This document shows positions 12,327 through 24,923 of a stretch of DNA of 64,000 nucleotides, piece after piece (within the stretch, counting starts at the first letter, position 1; every line of letters begins with the position of its first letter). The DNA comes from Baylisascaris procyonis. Lineage: Eukaryota; Nematoda; Chromadorea; Rhabditida; Ascarididae. Made by a program: the position numbers and the translations under genes. The notes under the pieces are model-generated. The model worked only from the letters and a program-made list of their open reading frames with translations. It was not told the origin of the DNA and did not search any database. Where the stretch lies: assembly GCA_037389465.1 (NCBI GenBank), contig JAZARR010000250.1:5262001-5326000 (forward strand), given 5' to 3'.

Positions 12327-14876
12327 CTATACGGCACTTGGCTCTTTTGGCTTGCAGAAAATATTTGAGAGAAAACTGTGTAAGCTCTCCATGCTGGCTA
12401 ATGAGCCATAATCAATGAATTTAATTAAAGGTAAATCCTTTGGTACATAGGCACCTTTCACAACAACACCATCGTGAGGTTTCTTTTGTCCATATTTCTG
12501 AAAATACTGCATTGATGATTTGACTGAAATTCGAAATAATAGGAGTGTAATCTGAATTTTTATGTCATGTATCTTAATGACGCAATGAATGTCAGATCAA
12601 GTGAAATTCATTCACATGTTGAACGAATCTCACGATAAATGCATCATAATAAATTTCACTTTTAAAATGGATGAAGAAGCAGATATAAAGAAAGCAAGGA
12701 TTAAAATCGAATTGGATTTGATTGCTCTCAGAAGTGAAAAAACAGATTTTATTGTCGAGATTGCGATTATGTATCAATGATCGTAATGAAAGTGGAGAAC
12801 TTGAAGGAATTAGTACCACGTGTCTGCACTATGTCACTTAACTAACAGTATATCAAATTTTTTGGCACTATCCAGTTAATTTTATTAAGAAATAAATTCA
12901 AAAGTAGAGCAATTTATCGAAGAATGATCGCTATTAATCAAAAAAATTTAGAGTTAATTTTGTTAATGAATTTTGTTAGGGAGAAGTGAAAATTGTAGAA
13001 TATTTTAAAAGACGATCTCTTCTCATTGATAGGAAAGTTTATAGCCTCTTATCTGCTAATATCTAACAAAAATACCTGTTGAAGCACGGATGCGTATCTC
13101 ATTAAATCAGGAACATGAACCATTCGGCCACCAACATTCACAAGTGCATATCGTGCATCTTTAATTGCTCGTCCAAAGTAATGAATTTTTCGTATGTATT
13201 GAATTCCAACCAAATCAATACACATCGTTCTGAACGAAACTATGCAAAGCACTTCAATAAATGTGGAAGAATTCATTTTCAGAGGAAATGAAGGATATGT
13301 AAAATTTTCAATTTTCATCTAAAATTAATGAAGAGGTACATCTTTCAGCACCTATTAATAGAAGCAAATATGTGTCAAACGAATCATCTATACTTAATTA
13401 TTAAACGTAAATAATTTTCAGAAGATTTAGCTAAATGCTTTCATCCGCATCATAATATCTAACAGTAATGACATCAATAATGCCATTGAAGAGCGAAATA
13501 TTCCTTAATAAGCATTTAGATTGCAATAATGGATAAAGGTTGACAACCTCATCGAATGAGGTTGCTTATAATTGTAACAATAACAAAAATTGTCAAAGGT
13601 GGTAATAAAAGCTGATAAAAATACAAATTGAATTTGCAAACTTTGTAAAATACATCAAAAGATGAATAATGAAGCATCTCCTAAATAACAATACAATAAT
13701 TCAATAAGTAAGATTTGAAATTATTTTAATTCAATTAGTGTCGAGATGCAATCAATTTCAATTCTCTGGATTTATAAACATCACTGGGTTTTTGTGATAT
13801 ATGCGCAGCGCTTATTAATGCTAATAATTCTTAAATGAGACAAGCGTCATATCTAATGATCGTATAGCTAAAGTTTTATTGCGGAATTAATAAAAACAGC
13901 ATACGTGATTGCAAGTCCGACGATTATATAGAAGAGATCGAATAGAAGAAATTTCTGTTTGACGGGCACTATATCACCAAAACCAACCTGAATTTAAAAT
14001 ACAGGCGCAATAAATTTTTTCGATGCACATTTGTATCAACGAAATAAAAATTATATCATCTAAGAGATGGGAGATTTAATCTGGGCAAGAAAATAGCTTT
14101 AATGATAGAAAATTGATGGAGAATTTCAACCCCAGCAAAGAGATTAATGTCCTTGGATTACTTTGCAGTATTCGCAAATTACTCTTGAAACACTCATTTC
14201 TTTACCTGCTGAAATCGGTTGATGCCTAATGAATAGCTATTTACCTTTTGATAATTTAATTTTTTGTCATGCGAGATTTTCGACTATTTTCGTCTTACGA
14301 AAAGGGCGCAAAGCTTGCTGAATTCTTATATTTATCTCCCTATTGTCATTGAATCCGTCGAAAATAATCAAAGTAGTTTAATTCTACAGCGGTCATTTTA
14401 TTTACCATAGTAAATTGACTTATGAATTTTCTTCTACAGTTTATTCAATATCGAAGTAAAGAAAACAAATTCAAGCTAAGTAAAAGAAAAACGATTTTTT
14501 AACGATGTTCTGTTTCCTAAAAAGATATAAAAAAGCAGTAATTCAAAAAAAGCAAAAACAAACTTACAGTAGTCATTGTAATAAATGAGAAATAGAAGCC
14601 CGAAAAGAAATCCCAACTTTCCCATGAGGAGAGTAATATCGCACCTACGGCTATATAACCCAATAAAATAGCGACAATTAATGATATCGGTATTGAAATA
14701 TAATGCTCCAAGCCGAACTGAAAAATTCATGGATGAAAGTTACGATATATCACAAAGAATGATTATTTATTTCAATTTTCAGATCAAATCATTCCTTAAA
14801 ATTCGGCCGGAATCTTCACATAAAATTTTCTCAGTATGAAGCTTAGGCTTCTCAAAAAATGAGTTATATATATATT

Positions 14877-14956
<80 letters not shown>

Positions 14957-17900
14957 AATATATACAAAATTAGTGAACAGCATATTATATCTTGAATATG
15001 ATTTTATTCAATCCAAGCAATTTGTTTATGTCATGTGTTTCTTAAAAAAAGCTGAGTTTTTAGATGCAAGATTATTTACCGAGCTTACATTAACTAAAAT
15101 TTACATTATACGAAAAAATCACTTCACTAGTTATTTCATCCAATTTGTGTGCGCTTTCTCTGCAATACTTCATGCTCATTTAATTTTGGTGCCCATACAC
15201 CATGATCCCTTTTTTCTTGAAAATACCGTTAGTGATTTATTTGGGTGTCTTCGGTGACACCATCGAATCGATTCAAGGATTGGATATGAATGATCATATA
15301 ATAATTGATCCGTTTTCGTTCTTGGTCACTTCAAGATGTTTCTTTATGATCGTGAGTAATTCGAAAACTGAAGAATTGAAAAATTCCACTCGAAAGTTTA
15401 ATCCAAAAGAGCTTTCACGAGCTTTTTCCTCTAAGCCAAGCCCTTCAGTATTTTTTCCTCAGGTTGCGTTCTCCAAACAATTGAAACATCTTTTTTCGTC
15501 AAGTTGTTGTAACAAATGATGCTTCCCACATAGATAAGAAACCAAATACAACTGAACATTCAAATTTAAGAAACTGCACTACAATAACGATTACCAACAA
15601 CTTTAATAGTTGAATAACTGAAGTGATCTCATTTAGAAACCCCAAAGAGGTAATTCTACCTGTATCAACTGATCCTTGACTCGAGTCGATTGTTCGTCAG
15701 TACTCATTGATGCACTTGCGGCAGCCTTTTCACGACATTTTTTCTTAGCTTGTGCATATCTGCAAAACATAGACTTGAAGTATGACTTTTTGAATTTCTG
15801 TTCATACCTGAGACGACAAAACATAACGAAGTGGGAAGTTGGCTCCATAGATTTGCTCATAGAGGCTATGAACTTTGTTTTTTGTTTCATACAGTTACCT
15901 GATATAAAGCTTGCATTATGTTTTCAGTTATTATATTTTTTATTTGTTTTCCCCAAATTATTTGCATAAAATCAGCTTCTGTAGTCAAATAAAAGCTTAC
16001 AGAATCATACTAAAGAAGTATAGCTGCTCTCAGAAACCATAGAAATGTAACCTCTTAATGCCAGTATTGATTATGTATGAGAGGCAGCAATTAATTTTTG
16101 CCAACTGGAGCAGCATGAACAAGTTTTTAGGTTTCATAGCATTATGAACATTACTGTTCAATAAAATGAATAGTAAGACTTATAGCTTTTCGAACGCTAC
16201 TGAATTGACAATTTTTTCCAACGAAATAAATCTAAAAATTTTGTGAAATTTTACAAAACCAGTCGACCGCTATTCTTTGAAATATTTATTTTGGAAATAT
16301 ATGAAAAAATTACCTTGTATAAAGCCAAACGATATTCTCGCTAAGAAATTTGCCGATGTCAGCGACCGTAATTAGAATGAGAGGAACACCGAAAAGAGCA
16401 TACGATATGCAAAACATGCGTCCTTGGAATGTCATCGGCACTAGGTTACCGTAGCCTTAATCAGTATTTTTAGTCAATCAAAGTATTTTTAATGTCTATA
16501 TGAGGACTCAAGGCAAGCTCTTCGAATTTCATTGTCGCTAAAAGTTTTGTCACGCAAAATGCATCACTAGCACTCTCTTGCTAGTGATGCTGATCTGCCA
16601 AAATTTATTTCGACTTACAACCGGTCAAATGTATTGGTCCCTGAGTACTAGCTGGATCCGGCGAGCCTCAAAAATATCATTAAATACCCATCGGGAATAT
16701 GAAACACATTTCGGTTACAGAGGAGTAATTCTTAAAAATGGAGAGGGGGAGGGGGTGGTCAGCGGCCGAATGCGTTTAGCAAAACCGAATTTCAACTGCA
16801 GCCGTAAAAAAATAGAAAAAAGAGAAAACCGAATTTCGGTCAGCAAGAATCGACCAAAAGATCTTATGTCCTGCAGTGTGTTGGAATTCATCTGTACCAT
16901 AGGTTGGTTGCCTATACTAACTTCAGCACTGGTCCTTCGTATTCTTTAAGAGTTAAAAGGCATTAACATTCGTCTAAGGATCAGCGCACATTTGCAGTCC
17001 GACTCATTATTTTTTTTGGCGTTGGTCAGGTTGCAAAACGAACAAATCTCGAGTAAGTTGGAAGATTCACGCATACAATTTGTCGATCCAATATTGCACA
17101 AATTTAATTATCTGCTGACGAAACACGAAACTTGTTAGTTTATAGCGCATTTCCAAAGTGCATAGCAACTCTTGTAGCACTTGAACCCAATTAAGAATGA
17201 TGTACACGTGAACGGCGATACTATCCTGTTTTCTTTCACACAAGTGTTTTGAAATTGTGCCTCTAAAGACTCTAATGTACCCTTTTATTGAATTCATGCT
17301 GTAATAAGTTTTAAATGCTTTCAATTTTTGCTAGCATGTAGTATTCAGTACCAAAGTCGACGGAATTTACGTCAATCAAAAAAGAAAGTCAACATTTTTC
17401 AAAACTTTAAACTAACATTTAAATATGAGATATTGATATCTCTCTTATTCATTCACTAAAGAATATATTCATGCATCGGTTGCCCTTATATGTGCTCAGT
17501 TATATTTTTTAATCTAAAATTGTTTACATATCCACAGTTTTTTAAATGCAAATGTATTGTTTCATATGCAATATATTTTTTTTTAGTTTTCACCTGATAC
17601 TTGGATGAGATTAACTATTCTTCTATACACAAGGAATTATAGATTCTGAATATGAAGATGGTAGCATAGGGCAAGCGATATATGAATATATTCTTTAGTG
17701 AATGAATAAGAGAGATGTCAATGTCTCATATTTAAATATTAGTTAAAAGTTTTGGAAAATTGAAAGCTTCATGAATGGATGCATTTTCTGTATTTACTTT
17801 CAACTATTTATTATTCGATCTGAGTTCATTTCCTAATTTCTGTCATATAAGGATTCTGACAAAACGGCTCTGGAAGAGTCACGTGTATCGGACTGTCTTT

Positions 17901-20900
17901 TCACAAGTTATATCACCTCCTAATGCAGTAAAGCCAATATTATTGCTAAGTAGAAGTAGTGATGTTAACAACGTCAACTGAGGCTTATCTTCATTGTGCT
18001 TAACTGTTATTCGTTCAATCTTTTTTCTCAAATTCAAGAAAGCGAAAGGAGGAAAAGAACTTACCGATTGTAGTAAGTAGAGTAGCAGTAAAGAAAACAG
18101 CAGTGGTAAATGTCCAACTATGTTCTTCATCACTCCCTTTTTCACGCAGATGTGCTGCATTAATATAATGCGTATCAAACGCTTCAAATAAAAGTCTTGT
18201 CACGTTGTCCATATATTGTAAAGCTAAGTGTTCCATCTCCTCTAAATTCACAGATCTAGCGATGATTTGATGATTGTATTGCTCTTTCATAGAATACTAA
18301 TATTGGATGTTGCAACTATTGCAAAGATGTTCAATGAATGCAATGCAAGAATGATTGCATTTGCAGTTGTGGTCAGAGAGTTTTAATGAATAAAAGCACG
18401 ATAGAATAAATGGAACTGTTTGAGACTAATTGTGGTCACCATAAGCGCAAAATTGAACTCTCCACCTCATTGCCTTGATAGAGAAATTCGCTTTTAACAG
18501 CAAATCAAAACTATTTGTTCAGTTTAGATAAATAAGAATGCGAGATTTAGACAAAGGGCAAAATCGCCTTCAGTAAAATATTTCAAAGTCAATAGTGCAC
18601 ATGCAAAAAAAAAAAACAAAAAATAATGGACGTCTTACACTTATTTTTTGATCATTATAATGGAATTTCCTTTACCCGAAAATCGATGTTTTGTTACTAT
18701 TTTTTATTGGTGGCCGAACAAAGTTTATCATTTCCGCAAATCGCATCGTAATTTGTTATCCAAATTCTAGTTTCACTATGCAAACCTCATTCCTCTACTT
18801 CAAATGGCAAATGTGCATGCGGGAAAGCGATTACTGGTTGTGTGTGTGCGGCAAGAAATATTATATACTTGAATAGAGATTCATAGTACATGTTGTATTT
18901 AACAGGTAAATGTGCTAACTTAACATGTTTCTTTGATATATTGTATGGAATTCTTGATGGAAAATAAAATAACACGTTGAAGCGAAAATTTTCATTGTTA
19001 AATCTAACACTATTTGTGCGAACAGATATCTTAACGGTGTAAAAGAGCATTTTGATAGAGTGAATTATCTCTGTACAATTTTCCTCACATTCGTATTAGG
19101 TCTCTTTTCCGTTCATGCAAATCGACAAAAAAAGTTGTATAATCAAAGCCAACAATGAACGAATTTCAACCACCAAGAACGCACATATTTTATTTTCAGG
19201 GGCATTTTCAGAAATCCGAATGAATTCATACGATTAATCCTTTTGGAAGTGCCAAAAAATATATTTCCGTTTACTTGTTTGAGTCGAGATTATATCCATT
19301 TGCAAATATCATTCCGACCAGCAAATCGGTTTCTTCAATGTGTCATAGGTCATGTCCACCAAATTTGCTCATAAATCATTAAATTTGAATATCAGTATTA
19401 TTAGATACCATCTGATGTTGTATTATCGGTGATAATTGCCCACATTTGATTGAGCATAAGTTTGCGATGTGCAGCAATATCTTCGAGATTCGCTTTACGA
19501 ATAGCGATTTCATTGGGTCGTTCGAGATGATAGAATGTAAATGCACCACCTGTGATATAGAGCAATGATAAGAGAATGAGGCCAATATGCGGCAAAATTA
19601 TTCGAGCATATTTTTTCCATGTTGGCATTGGTGGCTCTGATATCTGTAAACAATCTACTCAGTCATCGCATTTCAATTCATATAAAAGTACTATAGCTAT
19701 TAATAGGTAACCAAATGAACTAAATCAATCGTGCTGCGTTTTTAGCCACTAGCTATTTCCCTGATAGATTTGGTCTTTTATTTATTGAATAAGCAGAGCG
19801 TAATACTTGTGACGTATATTCATCTAGAGAAAGCTATTTTCCTAAGAACATCTTATGGGATCGAAAGAAGGGTGAATGAGAAGAAGGGAACATAAGGAGT
19901 GCATGAATGGGAAGAAGAAATGAATGAAGTGGATCAGTGTTTATTTATTAAAACAGAGACCTTGAGCACTCGCACACTATTTCTTTTCCTCGAACTAAAA
20001 AAAGCGAAGCTGGTTTATTCACTTATTGCATTTATGTTTTCTTTGTAGATAAAAATTTCTCTCATTGAAGATTCTATATTACCAACTAATTTTTTTTATT
20101 CATTCTATTTAAATAAAATTATTCATTTTCCATGAAACGTTTACTTCTCAAATTTTTCAAAATATTCACTGCTAAGGAAAACTTGTTCCACTCATTAGAG
20201 AATTTCATTCGTTAAACGTAAAATAAAACATTTCATATTGAGATGATATTAACAATATGAAACGAGAGAAGTGTCGCATAAAAAGGTGAAGAAAATAGAA
20301 AAATATACTTTCGTTAGGTGCATAAATGGAACGGTGTGCTCGTTGAGAAAGAGAATTTAACAGGAAGAGAGCATCATGCATAAATGAGAGCTATTTGCAT
20401 TTTTCATGACAACATTTAAACGTTGTCTGGATCAGCGAAACAAAAAAAAAACGCATCATTCATTCACAGAAAAAAGAAGTAAAAGCTTTCGGCTTCACTT
20501 AAATTGAGCATCTCATTCGTGCAACATTTATGACTATTTTTTTGCGTTTCACCCACATAATTGCAACACTTCACCATTCGTGCTTTTATCAATCTGATAG
20601 TGGTAAATTTCCATTTACTATGGACAAGAGCAGTTTGGACATGATTAAGTGTTATTGCATTTGAGAGTGAATCAAAGAGTGCTTTTGAAACTTGTATTTA
20701 TTTTAATATAGATGAACCATCATGTGAATAAACAAATAAATAAATAAGTAAGTAAATAAATAAATAAATAAATACATAAATAAATAAATACATAAAAAGT
20801 TCTAGATATCTTAGATATATCTCAGAACTAGCACATAAAATATTAGATCATATATGAGATTTAGTACAATCATTTGTAAGGACTAGCGACAAATGTCCGC

Positions 20901-23900
20901 GTTAATATTTCTAACATAGAATATTTCCACCTCGTATTTCCGTTTCTTTTTTAAAATAAACAATATTAGAGAAACTCTTCCACATCCACATATTGGTAAA
21001 AACTTTAAAAATGGTATCGTTCGAAAGTGACGTTTTGGGAGAAATGCTAATGATGACCGAAAATGAAATTTTTACATCGCACAATAAAATTGCTCATATT
21101 TTTTCTTGCTTGTATCTAATTTTTGAGAGAGTGCGCTTCAAAAAAAGCGTTGCGAATGCAGTACTTTTCAAATTTATTTATGTAAGAAATATCCCATTAC
21201 AGAGAGTCATCATTATTGTAGCTTTACAATTCATGTAAATTTAAAAAAAAATAAAGCAACATTATTAGTAAAGAAGTTGAAAAGAACATGAAAAAGTGCT
21301 TGATGTCTCACTTCTTCCTTTTCTTCTTCAAGCAGTTAGAATAAGCCGACTAATTTTAGTGCGATAAATTAAAAGTCCAAGGGAGCAGAATTTTAGTTTT
21401 ACGGCCGTCTATTATGTGCTTTTCATGTCTGCTTTACCTTTCATTTGTTAATACAAAGCTCCTGATAGCAATATGATTTGAAGAGAATCACGGGCAGGGC
21501 AGTGCGACATGAGATGCTAAGGTCGTAAACATAATACGACTACTTCAGCGTTACTTTCAAAATGCGAAGCGCATTCAGCTTGGTGGCGACTCACATCCCA
21601 TCAACCGATAGAATTCTCTTAATGAAATCGGATCTCTTTAATAGCCACTGTTGTCCAGTGTGAAAAGCGATCAACTAAGAACACATAGAAGATCCACGAT
21701 AATTTAAACATTATGGTTTCGTTAAATACGTGTTTAGAGTACTGTTCATCCTAACATTGAATTGCTTTTAAATTTAAATTGATATCCAACGTAACTAACA
21801 TCGTATAATAAATGGGCTACTGGATGCAGGTTGCCATTACTGGCAGTTTGATTGAATAGCTTCAATGAATGGCCTGTATTGAGTTCATTTAATGGAGTTG
21901 CGATAGTTTTATTAAGAACGGGTAACGCTAAATTAAAATTTTAAAAATTATGCACGTTATGTTCCAAAACGAGCAAAAACGTTGTCGTCACGATTTGAAT
22001 GAAAATAGGGAAGAAATTCTCATTCTAGCTCCGCGGCCCTAACCCCTTCTTGAATCCACTGATTAATTATGGAACTTTATTCGTCGCTGCCGCAACCAAA
22101 AAAAAAACCAGTCGGCTCATTTTCAGTGCTTTATTCTAAGCACATCACATTTCTTAATTTTTACTTCGTTGTTATGTATGGCATATGCTGCTAAAGAGTA
22201 CACTGTGTAAGAGGGACGACAGTATATAAGAGGGTTGAGCGACGCTTCTCTTGCAACTTCGGAGAAATTACTTCGTTTGGCGTTACTGCATGATTAGAAG
22301 GATAGAATATATATTAGAAGGAAAGAATATTATTCGCATGGGAAAAAAGGCGCCCTTGTTATCTAAACGAAATTGTGCCGAAGCAATAATCTATTTGGCA
22401 CAGTGGTCATTTTTGATCGAGCAATTGCATAATGGTCATTTTTGGTTGGACAATCTGATAGTAGCGGCTTTAAACTGAACAATTTAACAATAGTCAGTTT
22501 TATCAAACAATTTGGCAGTGATCACTTTTGTCTGGACAGTCTGGTAGTGGTCATTTTTGACTGAAAAGTCTGACAATAGCCATTTTAGATTGAACAATCT
22601 AAGAGTATCCGATTTTGATTGGACAATTTGCTAGAGCGAATAATCCATATCGAGCGGAGGAAACTATAAATTAATGATTGAATAAACAAATAAAAAACTG
22701 CATTATTTGGAGTTGGAAACGAATGAATGCTGCATTGAGGAGAAAATGAAATTTATTTAAAATATAGTCTTATTTAGAAACGAATTGTAGGTGAATCTCA
22801 CTGAGCAATAAAATTCAGAAAGTGATGTTGGCTCGCAATATATTTTGAAGCGTCTCGTCTAACACCGACAGCAATATGTTTTATTGGCTCATCGGTGAGG
22901 GATGGGCTAGAAAGCGCGAAGGGTGGAGAGAGATTGAAAAATGCGATGAGATGCATGCTTTATATAGAGCATTGAGCTTTCTCTGTGCATACACCTCCTT
23001 AAGTTTGTGGTCAACGAAACGAATGTGGATAGAAGGAACATGTTAAAGGATGAGAGATGGGTGAATTGAAGAAAAAAGTGTTATACATCGATAAATTTTC
23101 ATGTGATGCATTGCGCATTGTCTGACAAGCTTGCCGGCATTTGTCTGGCAAGTTTTTATGCCGCTCGCGACTGCGATTCTATTCGGATGAATTCACATGA
23201 GTATAAATTTTTATTCTTTCACTACTTCCATCGTAAATGATTTTTTTTTGGCAAAGTGCGAAAGATATGAGAAATAGGATGATTCAAGTAAAGCCTAACT
23301 TTAATTAGTTTTTCAGAGTAAATCAGCTCATTTTTTATCCAATTTGATAGAAATGGTAAAAAAGTTTTCATTGGTTTGTTAGCAACACATTGTCTTTCCC
23401 AATATTGTTTTGCAGATTTGTTTGTTGCTTATGCGTATATTAATATATGTGTGCTCTAGTTGTCATATCTGTGTGAGTGAAGTGCATGGCCGCATTGAAA
23501 TTATGGACGAAAAACTATAGAGAACCAGAAGTGCAAATTTCAAGTGATTCACATAAGAAATATAGTTTGGTTTTTCTGGGCTTCCCGATCTTCGGTTTTC
23601 TTTGCCTTCCGAATTCGAGCTCGATTCTTATCGGGTTTGCCTCTTGTCCACGTGTGTGTCGTAATCACTATGACAAGTGATCGTGCTTAATGCATTGATG
23701 TAATAAATTGCAGCAATCTTTTATACAGTACTAAGGCATATTCTATAACTTTATTTAGCCGATTAAGTGTGGATTCAAAGCATAGCTTTGAGTCTTCCTA
23801 ATTAAATGTGCTACAAATTATAGAACAAATAGAGAATATTTAGGCACGCCTTTTGACGTTAAGACAAACGACCTAGTAACTAGGAGCGAACGAAGGAACT

Positions 23901-24861
23901 ATGTATTTCTAGACATTTGCAATATTTGAACTCAGCCACTAGCATAAATTCGTGAATTATATTTGGCTCATCTACTATTCGTCAACATTAGAGAGCATTT
24001 TTGATTTCTGAGAGCCCAGTAATATTGCATAACATTATATCAAAATATTTTTTAGTAACACCAGGTTTACGTCTGACTAAGCGATCATCAATAATATCAT
24101 TAATCTAATTGAAAGTAATTCCTAAATTAGTCTATAAGAAATTTTCTTTCGATATAGCAAATAAGATTATAGTCGTTAGCTGAACAATTAAGGATTTTGA
24201 TAGAATAAACAATTTTTGAGGCTCTCGGGTGAAGGATATGGAGAGCATTTATTATGAATGCAAAGCATCCCTAGAGGTCATCGAATATTTCTTGAAAACA
24301 CTTCCTTTACGAACGATATCGAATGTGGCAATATGTATTGGTGCGTTCTATAATTTTACACTTCCGGATATGTAAAGCCTTAAAAACTAAAATATTGCTT
24401 CCTCTTCGCAATTTGCCTAATTGGAAAGATGCTTTACAATAATTGAACAAGCTTTGCAATACTGCAAGATGTCAATTTTTATTATACAATTTTTGAGTGG
24501 TATAAAGCTCACTCAACTCGATAGCACTAGCCGGCGTACATTCTCGGCCTTTACAACAAATCGATCGAATGAAAAACGTTCAAGTTCCCTTTTTCATAAT
24601 TTATAAATGATAACTCATACATATAGCTCAATACTGCTAGGATATTTTGCTAATGGATAAGAAAACGCTGGAATTAAAATTGAATCGAGATAAGCTTTAT
24701 TAACGTACGACGTTACAGTATTCATTGCATCAGGGCTCTTAAACAATGGCATCAATGGTTTTTGTTTCAGTAATCACTGTTCTGAATCATAAATTGCAGT
24801 AAGGAATGGGTCCTTCTATCTGATTATTAAATTAATGCAGATATAAATAGTCTTATTCTTG

Positions 24862-24923
<62 letters not shown>

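Noticed and set aside
16578..16949. A 123-codon plus-strand frame antisense to the potassium-channel intron
   Set aside because: No recognisable motif and no splice borders; probably chance.
22404..22634. Resemblance of the 29-base array to a CRISPR array
   Set aside because: Units abut without unique spacers and diverge throughout, and the host DNA is eukaryotic. It is a plain tandem repeat.
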